Source: Pyrus communis
Taxonomy: Eukaryota; Streptophyta; Magnoliopsida; Rosales; Rosaceae
Assembly (NCBI RefSeq): GCF_963583255.1
Contig: NC_084816.1
Location: 7,700,600-7,764,599 of the forward strand
DNA: 64,000 nt
Direction: 5' to 3'
Positions within the stretch are counted from its first letter, which is position 1. Every line of letters begins with the position of its first letter. The position numbers were made by a program, and so were the translations under genes. The notes below the pieces were generated by a model that saw only the letters and a program-made list of their open reading frames with translations, was not told the DNA's origin and ran no database searches. Below, one piece after another: positions 45,401 through 57,271 of this stretch.

Positions 45401-45689
45401 TGCTGAAATGATCAGTTCTTTTAAAATATCGTTGATATCTAATTGCTCCATATTTAATTTTAGTTCCTACATCTGATTTAATATTGATATGTTGTTGATG
45501 TATAACTTTGATTAGTTTAGCAAGTGAAATTTAAATTATCATAATTTTAAGGAATCCTACCTTTTTAGCCTTCTAATAATATAGGATCGTTAAAAAAAAA
45601 TGAAATGATTATATTTAGAATAGAACTAGCAATTTACGAAATTCGAATCTAAAATTGGAAAGTTCATTTGTATATTTCCTTCCCTCGAA

Positions 45690-45905
45690 TGTTGTATTGG
45701 AGCAAGTTCTTCCACCGACGAGTCCAATTCAGGTAGCAATTCGTTCATGCTCGGTCTAGTGATGTATGATATGTGTTATTTATTTAATCTATCGAGTGAT
45801 AGAACAACTTTTGTGTTATTTATTTAATCTATCGAGTGACAGAGCCACTTTTGAGATTGTGAAACCTGTTGAAGAAGCACAGTATTTGGACCATCTCAAG
45901 TGCTA
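45690..45905 (+). pseudogene. Remnant of a PPR gene 3' flank
   Basis: It aligns with the 3' flank of the intact PPR gene (55760-55925): 'gacgagtccaattcaggtagcaattcgttca', 'aatctatcgagtgacagagc' and 'agtatttggacc'. It also carries an internal tandem duplication (gtgttatttatttaatctatcgagtga, twice). No coding sequence of the PPR gene survives next to it. Confidence 0.7.
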
Positions 45906-46319
45906 CATCATATCGTCAACCGCTTGCGTTGTCACACCAAGGCAATTTTTATTTTCAAAAGTATTGAATTAGGTAGCAAGCATGTGATTTATAACATTTC
46001 AATCTCTCTAATCATCAAAATTACAGAAAAGAGAGTTTGATCTTGAGATGCACTGAGTTGAAGAGAAATGTCCTATCTACTAGAAGAACCCACTTGTAAC
46101 CCTTCACTTCCTTTCGCCTTTTCTTAAATCTTTTCGAAGAGTGATTCGAAAGCAAAATCATTCTCTTAGAATCCAAACAGTGTGTAGAAACTTGTTGCAT
46201 TTCAGATCAAAGCAGTTGTCTTTTGAAATGCTTAAGTGGAGTGTGAATGGTCAGATTGTTACACCTTGTTCAGCTTGCGAGAAAATGGAAGCAGATTAAA
46301 TATCAATAATACTATTTTT

Positions 46320-47325
46320 TTCCGGTGCAGTTTTGAAGCTTGAACAGAAATGAAACCAAACCATTTGGTTGCAGTTCGGTTTGATTTCAAACAGTTTTGG
46401 TTTTGCAAACTAAATGCTTTATGCTATTAATATAACCCAATTGAAAAAAATTCTTGAACACCTCACTAAAATTGAACTTGAAATAAAGTTCAACATCAAA
46501 ATGCCTTATGGCATTACTTTAGTAATACCCAATTGAAAAAGTTAAGTTTACCACACTAAAACTAAAGGTCAAACAAACTTCAAGACAAAATGCCTTATGA
46601 GATTAGTAGTATAACCCGAAAACATAAATGGTTCATGCAATTCTACAAAAAGGTTTTGGTGCTTCAACTTTTAAGTCACTACTTTGCATCGTTCAACCAT
46701 TTCTCTTTCCTTTTCCTTTTGGACACTTACTCTTCGAAGGTTAAGAGGCCCTTGAATTTTTGAACGAGCTTGAGAAGATGATACTTGGGAGGACCTTGGA
46801 CCTTGTGAAATTGAATTTGATGGATGAGAAGCCATTGAACCTTGTGAACTAGAAGCTTGAGATGCCTTGGAACTTGTTGTTGTGGTTATGAGTTAAGAGT
46901 AAGAGATGCGATACTTGAATTCAAAATGGCCACCTCTACATAATACAAATACATAAGCAATATAAATTACATTAGTTAACAAAAGCAACAAAACACATTG
47001 AAAAAACAAAACAAAGAAAACCTACAATATAAATTACCTAATACTGGTGTGAAATTAAATATTTATTTAATTTTTGTAGTACGGTTCAGTCTCGGTGAGG
47101 TTTTAGATGTTCAAAACTGAAACAAAATCGTTTTTCATGTGATATCGCTGTTTACACATCTATTTTTATCTCTACACATCATTGTTGATTTTTATTAATT
47201 GATCTTTTTCATATTGCCGTTCAGTTTTGAACCAAAATCGTTTCAAAATCGCAAAAATAGAATTGTCCAATGCAGTTCAATTGAATTCGTGTTTCGGTTT
47301 CAGCTTTTAGTTCTAAGTGCCCACC
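46320..47325. repeat. Degraded hAT-like repeat region upstream of PDX2
   Basis: It has repeated 'cagttcggtttgatttc', 'acggttcagtctcgg' and 'gttcagttttgaaccaaaatcg' stretches and a right border 'taagtgcccaccctt' that looks like a hAT end. I found no matching left border. No gene is visible between 45905 and the PDX2 start. Confidence 0.4.
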
Positions 47326-47656
47326 CTTAAATCTAGACTGGTAGACGACTAATAGACTCCTTCCATATAATAATCAAGTCATTGAAAAAAAGGTGCAGTC
47401 AAGAACTCAAATCAGAATTCTCTTCAAGTTTTGAATCTCAATATTTCCAATTTCAACATTTGGATTTCAGTATTTCCTAAAACATGGGCTGAGAAATCAA
47501 GTGAAATATTATTATTAAAACGGCCCAAAGTGGAGCCCACTCGGTAAACGAGAGGCCAGAGCCGCCAGACCAGTGCGCTCAATCGCCTTACGCCTTTTCT
47601 CTTTCCCTCGATCCCATCTTTCGTTCAACCCAAATTCTGTGCGGCTTGGAGCAAAA

Positions 47657-49496
47657 ATGGCCCTCGTCGGCGTTCTGGCTCTTCAGGGGTCTTTCAACGA
47701 ACACATAGCAGGCACTCCATTTTTGCCTCCTCTCTCGTAGCAAATGCATTCGATATCATTGGACTATGTTTTTCTGATGCCCTGTGCGTCTGTTTGTGTG
47801 TGTTGTAGCTCTGAGAAGGCTTGGGGTGAAGGGCGTGGAGATAAGGAAGCCAGAGCAGCTTGAAACCGTGGCCTCCCTTATAATCCCTGGAGGGGAGAGC
47901 ACCACCATGGCTAAGCTCGCTGAGTACCACAACCTGGTCTTTCTCTCTCTTTCTCTCTCTGCCTCTGGGTTTGTTTTGATTTGTTCCTCTGTTTCATATT
48001 GGTTTATTTTGTTGACAGTTTCCTGCTCTGCGTGAGTTTGTTAAAATGGGGAAGCCTGTTTGGGGGACCTGTGCAGGTCTTATTTTCTTAGCCAACAAAG
48101 CTACAGGCACGTTCATGTTCCTTCTTTCTTTCGTTGCCGTTATCAATCCCTTAAGTTGTTGATATGTTCAATTGTTTTTATAAATGTGATGAGACGAGTG
48201 GCATGTTTTTCACCTTTCAGGACAGAAAATAGGAGGACAGGAACTTGTTGGCGGCCTAGATTGCACCGTCCACAGAAACTTCTTTGGCAGTCAGGTAATG
48301 CACTCACTTCTCTGTTCTCAAGTTTACGTGATTTCGATATTCAATGTGGTAATTGTTTTGCTTTTGGTAAACCAAAAACTTGCAGATTCAGAGCTTTGAG
48401 GCTGAACTTGCAGTACCAGAGCTTGCTTCTACGGAAGGTGGTCCTCAAGTATTTCGTGGAGTTTTCATCCGTGCTCCCGCTATCCTTGACGTAGGACCAG
48501 AAGTTGAAGTGCTGGCTGATTATCCTGTTCCATCTAATAAGGTGGTAGATTCAAATTCTGCTGTTGAAGCTCAAGAGGTTTTTCTTCTGTCCATAAATTT
48601 TTTACCGGTTATACTGTTATATAATCAGTCTTTGGTCAAGCCTCATTTGTTTCGTTTAAGTTGGCAGCTCTATTTGCTTCTTCAGTAACCATATTTCCTT
48701 GTAAAACATAAGACTTGTTTTGGAAGGAGTTGAAAAACGTATCGTATGAGAACAAGTTCATCATCTCTGTCTAAAATAGAGTAGTTAGTTTGCAAGTTTA
48801 TGATAGTGGAGCAAGTTATGATCAATAGTTCATTTTCTTATCCGAGAAGCGGTAAATTTCTTCTGGTCTTGCCTGAAACATATGTCTATGATTGAAAGTT
48901 GTTGACTGGAATTAGATAGACTAATTTTTTATGTACATGGGTACGGTTATATCATCTCGCTTAGTTTTGGGCTCGTACAATCACCAATCACAAACCTGGT
49001 TATGTCATGTGTTGTCGGTAACACTGCTTCTGCTGTATATAGCAAAGAGAAGAGACACTATCAAACCTTCTGTACTGGTGTGCAAATATGCAGTTATATT
49101 GCTATACAAAACCAGAGTATCATTCGTCTAAGATGAAATTACCAATGATGGCATGCTGCTGACATATATTTACCTTCTTTCATTGCTATTTTCTTATTAG
49201 TTTTTGATATTTCAGGAGAATCCTGTGCCTGAGAATAAAGTGATTGTAGCAGTTCGACAAAAGAATTTGCTGGCGACTGCCTTCCATCCTGAATTGACAG
49301 CAGACACTCGATGGTAAATATGCTTACTCTGTCAGCCATTCTCCTAAATTCACACGAGGTTCTAAGTATTTAATATCGCAGGCATAGTTACTTCTTGAAG
49401 ATGTCAACTGAAACCGGACAAGGAGGCATCGTTGCTGTTGGAGCAGATCTAAGTTTAAACCAACAAACAAAGATTGACCTCCCTATATTTCAATAG
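47657..49496 (+). CDS. PDX2: Pyridoxal 5'-phosphate synthase glutaminase subunit PDX2
   Basis: This class I glutaminase subunit hydrolyses glutamine and channels ammonia to PDX1 for de novo vitamin B6 synthesis in the cytosol. Seven coding exons: 47657-47711, 47809-47936, 48019-48106, 48221-48294, 48386-48577, 49216-49313 and 49382-49496. They total 750 bases and 249 residues, against about 255 in relatives. Key motifs are the N-terminal [25 protein letters not shown] (45-50), nucleophile Cys79 in WGTCAGL, and His203/Glu205 in FHPEL completing the triad; IRAPA and the C-terminal DLPIFQ are also conserved. Introns 1 and 3 begin with GC instead of GT; no alternative border keeps the frame. The gene faces away from U11/U12-65K, with about 3 kb of repeats between. 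Confidence 0.95.
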
Positions 49497-49796
49497 TGGC
49501 AGACAGACAAGTGTTAAGGTTTTCTTCTGCGCATTTTGTTGAATTCCTTACTTTTTAGAGTGTTTTTCCGTTGGCGGATGTTGATGTACGATATCTGTTA
49601 AAGGTCTTTGATGGTGGACAAGTAGTCTTTCAGGTGAATGGTTTAGTTTTAAGGCAGATAATCCGTTCTGCATTTCAGATGGTGTATATACAATAACACA
49701 GTTGAAAGGAAGTTTCCTTTGAATCCTTTGAATAAATGTTGAGGATATTACTTTCTCTCGTGCAGTAAGTAGTTAAATATCAAATTACCATAGGCT

Positions 49797-50366
49797 AAAC
49801 CCCAAAAACTTCCCCCACCAAGACCAATGCCTTGCGAAAGTCACTAATCTTGAGGATGCCCTCAATGTGTTCGACGAAATGTTTCAAACGCGTCCTCTGC
49901 CTTCCGTTGTCCGCTTCAATCAAATTATTGGGTCAAGTTACGAAGCTGAAACATTATTCTGCAGTCATCTCTTTGAATAAGGCTTCGGGTTGTGATTACT
50001 TTCGGCACCCTCGTAAAGGGACTTCGCATGAAAGGTAACAATCAATTGCTTAAGAAGATGGAAGAGGGAACTTGCAAACCTAACCTAATTATTTATAGCA
50101 CGATCATTGATGGTATTTGTAAGGATACTTTAATTATTGATGCACTGAAACCTCTTCTCAGAAATGATGAGAAAGGGTATTGCTCCTCCCAACGTCATTA
50201 CCTATACCTTTCTGATTCACGGAGTTTGCAAATAAGGGGAGTGGAAAGAATCTACAGGATTGTTGAATGAAATGGTGAGCAAAAATATCTCTCCAAATGT
50301 GCTTACTTTCATTATCCTGGTTGACAACCTTTGTAAGGAGGGGTTGGTCAAGGAAGAAAAAGGGGT
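49797..50366 (+). pseudogene. PPR pseudogene, truncated and frameshifted
   Basis: It aligns with the intact PPR gene from about 54005 ('gtcactaatcttgaggatgccctcaatgtgttcgac'). After 'cagtcatctctttgaataa' about 240 bases of the intact gene are missing, and it resumes at 'gttgtgattactttcggca'. Further small indels and stops occur, for example 'tttgcaaataaggg'. It breaks off near 50366 where a MITE-like repeat begins. It starts about 300 bases downstream of PDX2. No product is expected. Confidence 0.88.
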
Positions 50367-50490
50367 GTGCTATCCACAAACCTTATTTTACTCATCACAC
50401 ATCCCTTGATAATTTATGTCCGTTGATCTTCTTCAATTCATCCGATCCGACGGTTGAAAATTAAAAAGGTGTGTGAGAAGTAAACCATCA
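50366..50490. repeat. MITE-like repeat ending the PPR pseudogene
   Basis: It runs from gtgtgctatccacaaacc to ggtgtgtgagaagtaaa and is related to 44920-45066 in inverse orientation. Confidence 0.5.
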
Positions 50491-50822
50491 ATATCTCTTT
50501 AAACCATATTTACTACCTAAATTACCCTTACAAACCTAATTCAATTGGTAGATTTATCCGTACACTCATTTAGAAATAAAAACCCAAAATTTGCAAAGAG
50601 AAATCCATTTCAAGTTAGAACTACGAAAAAGTGGACAAATTCTTAATCCAAACAATATGATTGTCCTTGCAATCATATTGCAAAAGAGCTTGTCGCACTA
50701 GTTTAGGGGTTTTTTTGTTTGTTTTCAAATGGTCTGAATCTAAATTCTAAATGCTATTGTTTCTTTATTCTTATTTTTCTTCCTGCTTTGGTTTAAGTTA
50801 AAGTCCTCTCTCTGGTTGTGAC

Positions 50823-52066
50823 CAGTGGCGAAACCACATGAGGGTGAGTAGTAGCGGCCGCCACTCCCCTCGCCGGAAAACATGACCGGAGCTCTGGTTC
50901 AGCCCTTTCCCTCACCAAAAAACCTGATTGGTTCAGACCCTTCGGACAGAAGTGTATTATGTCAAAATAATATATTGCAATCAACTAGGAAATTAATCAA
51001 TTAATTTAGATAATTAATCCTATTTTGAATAAATAATTGAAGGTTACCTTGTGGGGAGGATTTGACGAGGATGGATGAAAAAGGTTTTGAATAAATATCT
51101 ATTTTGATCACTTTTGACCTTGATTGAGTCGTGATTGTCCGCTACTTGCGTGTAGGAGTTCTGATGTGCCTCGAGGGTAATTTTATCTTTTTACCCAAGA
51201 ATCCACGTGTCGCCTCCATATTTTTCTCAATTATTTTTTGCTCCACAGTTTGGTTATCAGGTTATGGGAGCAAGTAAGATGCTTGGTTATCAAAGTAGCA
51301 GGAGCTTGGAGCAATCAAATGGACAGGTGTAGCATTTCTATTAAGCTATATAATGGTCAGTAATAATTGTTTACTGACTTATTAGTAGGCAAATATTATC
51401 CGTTTGGTTATCAGGATAGCAAGAATTTGAGTGTGAGTTTTAAAGATAGGTGTTGGACAATTATTGGGCCACCTAAGTCAGTAAAAATTGAGTACTGACA
51501 CCTTACTCCAGTATTATCTTTCTCTTCATGTCTTTATCTTTTTGCCCCACTTGTTTGGTTACCCATCCCACCCCCCACCTTTTTTTTTTCTTCTAACCCT
51601 ACCTTTTTTTTTGTGGTTTATTAACCCATTTCTCCCCTTTTATTTTATTTTTTTATTTTATTCTTGTATGTATTTTTATTTTCTCTTTTAAGACTTCCAC
51701 CGTATTTATCTTAAACTCTTACATTATTTACAAATATTGTATAACAATGTAAATATTGTTTAATGCTTATTTTATGATAATTTAAATCCATCTAGGCTCC
51801 TACCTAGATCTCGCCTAGGCACCTAGTTGTTAGGTTCCAGTCCACTGTTTGATTAGCGCCTAACATTTTTTAGGATCTAATCCTAGCCAATTTAAGTTTC
51901 TTACATTGACTTTGATATTATTGCTTACAACTGCTTTAGTGGAGAAACTATTTTCTAATATGAATATTGATTCAAAACTTTGCACTATCTAATGTGAAAA
52001 CAACCGCTTCGATTGAACCTTACACTCTTTTGAATTTCGTCCTCGCAAATTTTGGCTTCACCACTA
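50823..52066. mobile_element. Non-autonomous hAT element, 1.24 kb
   Basis: The inverted ends are CAGTGGCGAAACCA on the left and TGGCTTCACCACTA on the right, flanked by an exact 8-bp duplication gttgtgac (50815-50822 and 52067-52074). The ends are of the CAGTGGCGGAGCC type familiar from plant hAT elements. There is no transposase frame. A 'cctaggcacctag' repeat fragment is nested near 51790-51885. Confidence 0.85.
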
Positions 52067-52074
52067 GTTGTGAC

Positions 52075-53640
52075 TATCAATCAATTAAGTACATGATTTA
52101 ACTGACTATTTTTAGGGATGAATATTTATCTTTAGGGTGTATTTTGTTGGATGAAATTTCATATCTTTTAATTTGATTTACTGCATGCATGCATGGATGA
52201 AAATAAAGGTAGGATGATATATGTTTGTGATGGTTAGTTGGATCAAAGAGATAATTATTCTCTTCAAAGCTCCAATTGTCCCAAGATTTCCAAGCCCTCG
52301 GCAATTTCAACTTAAACGATTCATGGTTGTTCCGCCTGATATATCATAGGAAATATACTGGTACCAGTCCATGAGGAGACAAAGGAACGAGCCATAGAAT
52401 CGTCTTCTGCATGTCATTTGATTTGTTTGACCTCAGCACTATGGCATCTCCCATTGCTGCTATTGTTGATTTGTTTGTGCTTTGGTGTTTGTTTAGGTTT
52501 ATTGATAAATTTTAGTTGTATTGTTAAATTTATTTTGTATTTGATGGTAATTATGCACTAGGGTAAAAAAGACAATTAACATTTAAAGTTTAAGTTGGGT
52601 GTAAAAAGAGGTTATATAGGTTCAAATAAAATTTCCTCCAAGGAGTTTTGGTGTTGGATTCTTTTTGGACGAATTAATTAGACTATTTGATCGTTGGATC
52701 TCCATTTTATCGAAATTTGATTAAATTAGATTTGAGAAGTTGGATTTAAAAAAATAACCGTACAATGGTAAAAAATCTAGGGCACACAATAAAAAACCGT
52801 TGGAGTGGAATCTAGTCGTAGAAAGGCTGCTTGCTTTGCGCTCGCTCGCAAACAATCTCTCCACGTTGCTGCATCTAATACGCGAAGCCCACCTTTGTCT
52901 AGTCTTCACGTTCAGGTGCTGCAAGCTGGGGCCCTCGGCCCAATTCCTTCCCTCATCCATCCGGGGCGGGGGGATAGCAGACCCAAATTTCCACCCCCAA
53001 ACCAAGGTCCCATTTTCTCACCCCAAGATACATTCCTCAGAGATGCTTTGGGCCCAAATTTTTTGTTTTTTTGGTTTTTTCAAACCAAGCCCCATATAAG
53101 TTTTTCTCTCCTTGGAGACAGCCTTATGTATGGTTACTGTTTGGTAATCGTTGCTCAGTCGGCCCAACCTAGCACCACCTAGGCGTTAGGCGGCTGGTTA
53201 TTGCCCGATTAATGTCTAAGCATTTGAATTAAGAAATGACACCTAAACCTGCTGAGGCGCCCTCCTAGCCTGCCCATATCCGTCTAGATCGCAACTCACT
53301 TAGACATAAAATATATAACTTTCATTTTGCAATTTATTTATTTTTCCAATAAATTGTAAGAGTCTTGTTGCATGAACACACATTATCTCCTTATTTCTCA
53401 TGTATTCATTATGTTTCAATACTTCATAATATATATGTCACTCTATTTTATAGTTTATAATGAAATTATATATATTTTATGTATAAACAAACATTTATTT
53501 ATATGAAATATAATAAATTTACTTAAATTCGTCTACTCCATCTAGGTGTCTGGCTAGGTTTCACCTAATACCCCAAACGCTAGCCCCAACTCGTCGTCTG
53601 ATTAATGCTTAATGTTTTTTAAAATCTTGCTAGAACATGT
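52075..53640. other. Intergenic DNA before the PPR gene; unexplained frame at 52805-53182
   Basis: A plus-strand frame of about 125 codons from the ATG at 52805 (MESSRRKAACFALARKQSLH...) is relatively GC-rich and Pro-rich compared with its surroundings. A possible acceptor ttcacgttcag lies inside it. I do not recognise the product; it could be a gene fragment. From about 53165 to 53640 lies a repeat with 'cctaggcgttaggcgg' and 'tctaggtgtctggctagg' borders, related to the one in SIZ1 intron 7. Confidence 0.4.
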
Positions 53641-53840
53641 CAAACAATATCAGGCGGCAACTATTTAGAAATGAATACCTTGTGATCTTTTCCGGTAGAA
53701 GAAAAAGGACAATCTTTGTCGAAACTCAACAACACAAAGTGAAGTTTGGGTGGAATTCGATAACGCACTTGAGTCTTGTCGATCAATCAGTGAACGTTGG
53801 TTGAGTCTCTGCGACTCGCAGAGTTGAGTTGCTGAAGAAG

Positions 53841-55646
53841 ATGATGTGGTGGGCAACAACTGCTGCTTGTTATGGCAGTCGCAGACTTAGAGCCATAGGT
53901 ATGCCGCCTTCTCTTCACTCCTCTGTTGTTGTTTTTGTAAACAGTTACTTGGGTTTGTTTCACTCTCGAGCTTCTAAATCAACCGAATCTAGAAACACCC
54001 AACCACCCCAGTTTGTGAAAGTCACCAATCTTGAGGATGCCCTCAATGTGTTCGACAAAATGCTTCAAAGGCGTCCTCTGCCTTCCGTTGTCCGCTTCAA
54101 TCAAATATTGGGTCAGCTTGTAAGATTGAAACATTATTCCACAGTCATCTCGTTGAATAACCAAATGGGTGTGTCAGGAATTCGTCCTGATGGTTATACT
54201 CTGAACATTATCGTCAATTGCTACTGTCATCTCAACCAAATGGGATTTGGTTTGTCATTCTTGGGAAAATTCTTCAAATTAAGTTTTGAACCTGATGTCA
54301 CGACCTTCAACACTCTAATCAATGGCTTTCTTCTCGAGGATAGAGAGGCTGATGCTGTCGGGATTCTGAATAAAATGATGGAGCGTGGTAACTGGAAGCC
54401 CACTGTGGTTACTTTTGGCATACTAGTAAAGCGACTTTGCATGAAAGGTAACAACATTGGAGCTATCCAATTGCTTAAGAAGATGGAAGAAGGGGCTTGC
54501 AAGCCTAACGTTGTTATTTATAACAATATCATTGACAGTCTTTGCAAGGATACTTTAATTGTTGATGCATTGAAACTCTTCTCCGAATTGACAAGTAAAG
54601 GAATTGCCCCAAATGTCATTACTTATACCTGTTTGATTCATGGAGTTTGCAAATTTGGGGAGTGGAAAGAATCTATAAGATTGTTGAAAGAAATGGTGAG
54701 TAAAGGTATCTTTCCAGATGTGCAGACCTTCAATGTCTTGATTGATACAGTTTGTAAAGAGGGAATGATCCAAAAAGCAAGGAGCGTGGTCGAAATGATG
54801 ATTCAAAGAGATATTGAACCTAATACAGTTACTTACCGTACACTTATGGACGGTTACTGTTTGCTCGGAGAAATGGGTCAGGCGAAAAAAGTTTTTGAAC
54901 TAATGCTTAGCAAAGGCTCCGTGATTGATGTTCGTAGCTATAACATACTGATAAATGGTTATTGTAAACATAAAATTATTGATGATGCCCTAATGCTTTT
55001 TTGGGAAATGTCTCATAGGGGGGTGTTTCCAGATACAGTTACTTATAGCACTCTTATTGATGGGTTTTGCAAGATGGGGAGAATACAAGATGCAGAGACT
55101 TTGTTCTCTCAAATGCAAGCTTGTGGCCAACTTCCAGATGTTCAAACTTATAATATTTTACTCCATGGCCTGTTTGAAAACCAACAATTTCCCAAAGCAG
55201 TGCAATTGCTAAGCGAGATGGAGGGAAAGAAGTTGAATTTTGATATCATAACGTACGGTATTCTTATTGAAGGTTTGTGCAAAGATGGAAAAGTTGAGAA
55301 TGCATGGGAAGTCTTTCGCAGTTTATCGTCAAAAGGATTTCAACATAATGCCAGGACATATAATATAATGATTAGTGGATTTTGTAACACGGGGCTAACA
55401 AGTGAAGCAGAAAACTTGCTTAGGGAAATGAAAGAGGAAGGTTGTTCTCCAAATGGTTGCACGTACAACACAATTATTCGCGGGTTTATCAGAAACAGTG
55501 AGACATCACGGGCGATGAGACTTATTCAAGAAATGGTGGAGGGGGGTCTTTCTGCAGATGCATCGACTACGGAATTGATAGTTAATTTATTGTCTAAAGT
55601 TGACGTTGACCCTGCTTTGTTGCCATTGATAGAAAGGGCACTGTGA
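53841..55646 (+). CDS. P-class pentatricopeptide repeat protein, Rf-like
   Basis: An intronless gene of 601 residues from the ATG at 53841 (MMWWATTAACYGSRRLRA). The N-terminus is basic and hydrophobic with few acidic residues, as in mitochondrial presequences. From about residue 85 it has 14 consecutive 35-residue PPR units (for example VVTFGILVKRLCMKGNNIGA, TVTYSTLIDGFCKMGRIQDA), followed by a partial repeat and a short tail ending ERAL. Lack of E or DYW domains places it in the P class, and the repeat style (NxLIxGxCKxG, MxxxGxxPD) resembles restorer-of-fertility-like proteins, which bind organelle RNAs and guide processing. The specific target is unknown. A truncated paralogue lies at 49797 and a flank remnant at 45690, showing local duplication. 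Confidence 0.92.
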   Translation: MMWWATTAACYGSRRLRAIGMPPSLHSSVVVFVNSYLGLFHSRASKSTESRNTQPPQFVKVTNLEDALNVFDKMLQRRPLPSVVRFNQILGQLVRLKHYSTVISLNNQMGVSGIRPDGYTLNIIVNCYCHLNQMGFGLSFLGKFFKLSFEPDVTTFNTLINGFLLEDREADAVGILNKMMERGNWKPTVVTFGILVKRLCMKGNNIGAIQLLKKMEEGACKPNVVIYNNIIDSLCKDTLIVDALKLFSELTSKGIAPNVITYTCLIHGVCKFGEWKESIRLLKEMVSKGIFPDVQTFNVLIDTVCKEGMIQKARSVVEMMIQRDIEPNTVTYRTLMDGYCLLGEMGQAKKVFELMLSKGSVIDVRSYNILINGYCKHKIIDDALMLFWEMSHRGVFPDTVTYSTLIDGFCKMGRIQDAETLFSQMQACGQLPDVQTYNILLHGLFENQQFPKAVQLLSEMEGKKLNFDIITYGILIEGLCKDGKVENAWEVFRSLSSKGFQHNARTYNIMISGFCNTGLTSEAENLLREMKEEGCSPNGCTYNTIIRGFIRNSETSRAMRLIQEMVEGGLSADASTTELIVNLLSKVDVDPALLPLIERAL

Positions 55647-56128
55647 AGTTCATTTGTATGTTTGATAGCTGAAACAGATCCTTATGACCATCACAATGTA
55701 GTTTGAAACTGTTGCACTTTTGACAACTTTGGGTGCTTCCTTACCTCAAATGCTGGGTTGGAGGGAGTTCTCCCACTGACGAGTCCAGTTCAGGTAGCCA
55801 TTCGTTCACGCTCCGCCTCGAGATGTAAGATACGTGTTATTAATGTAATCTATCAAGTGACAGAGCAACTTTTATGTTACTCTTTAAGATTGTGATATCT
55901 GTTGGAGGAGCCGAGTATTTGGACCGATATGATGAGATGAAGTGCAACACTGCATTCATGGCTTGGTTCAATTTCTGTTTAATTAGCTTTTATAGTTTGT
56001 TTTTGGTTATAGGATATGAATCTGATGGAGAAGCAATGGAGGAATGATAGCCACATCTGATCAAAAGATGTATCCAAATTCCCTCACGAAGGGAAGAGTC
56101 TGTAATCGACCGACCAAGCGATGTCAAA

Positions 56129-56602
56129 TGCAATTATCCACAGCCTCCGTTGACACTCCTCGAGTTCCATATTGTGCCATTCAAGATGGACAAAGATGCC
56201 ATGGAGGCGAATTTGCTTCACGGTTCCAAGGTTGACGCTCTCCTGCCCGACCATCCTCTCGTTGTCACTTCCCTGCCTGCCGGCACTAGAGGATGCGCTT
56301 CTCTTAACCAAGTCAAAGTCACTAAGTGGGATGTCTACAACAACGGACGACTGATTGTACATGGGTTAGAAGACTTCTCCGATCCGATTGTCCAAACCCT
56401 AAGGTATCCGCAGTATGACGTGATGAATGTGAAAGAGGATTCTTCTCAAGGATTTTCTGCGTGGCCAGATGCAGTTGGGATTATTAGTAGGTTTCTCTTT
56501 CGAGCACTGCTGACTGGTTTCACCTCTCCTTCATTTATTTCTTGTAATAATCCATATGATGATGGAGAATGTGAGCCTTTGCCGCTTAGTACTATGGTTT
56601 GA
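56129..56602 (+). pseudogene. Fasciclin (FAS1) domain remnant
   Basis: The open frame reads YPQPPLTLLEFHIVPFKMDK, then LLPDHPLVVTSLPAG, VKVTKWDVYNNGRLIVHGLEDF and QTLRYPQYDVMN. This matches the second half of the FAS1 fold in plant fasciclin-domain (FLA-like) cell-surface proteins. The family's signal peptide and first half of the domain are absent, a stop lies upstream at 56048, and no suitable ATG precedes the conserved part. It is most likely a 5'-truncated copy. An unseen upstream exon cannot be fully excluded. Confidence 0.6.
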
Positions 56603-57271
56603 AGGCACTTATATTTTACTTGTATGTTAGGAGTTTTATGTTCAAAGGTCGTGAATGACAAGTTTAATGCCAATTTCTCTCCTCCACGATAACACAAAAT
56701 GCTAATTAACAAACTAAGAAATCGACAGAGTAAAAACATAAAACATATTAGCTACCCTAGTTTTGAGATCGACAGAAGTCCAAAAGCGCCATTTTAATGC
56801 AACTCCGGCAATTTTCCCGCTCAATGAACTAAGGTTATGACGAACACAAAACATACGGAACAAAGAAAATGTGGGAGGTTCCGGGTTTAATGCTCCGAGC
56901 TGGTGAATCTGTTTAACTGTGGCCACAGGTAGGGTGAAATTCCCCATAGCCTCTCCGGTCCTAGAAGGGGTAGATAACTGTGAGTTGCCATCAGTTGTCC
57001 CCCTTTTGAAAAAAGACAAATGAAAAACAGGACTAATTTAATCACGCACTCAGTAACCTATGAGAGAGTGAGGGAAAGTTTAGGCCTTTGGAGATGGAGA
57101 GAGCTGTTGATTTTGTACCAAGTAAATTTGGGTTGAGAAAAGAAGAAGATGAAGGCAACTAAAGGGATGTAATCACAACCCTCGAACCTAGAAAATGGGA
57201 TTCACTTTGAATATATACTACAAGTACGCAATTGTTTATGTTCCAGAGAAACCAAGAATACAAAAACCAGT

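Noticed and set aside
53829..53840. Non-ATG extension of the PPR reading frame upstream of 53841
   Set aside because: The first in-frame ATG is at 53841; the four preceding codons start with TTG.
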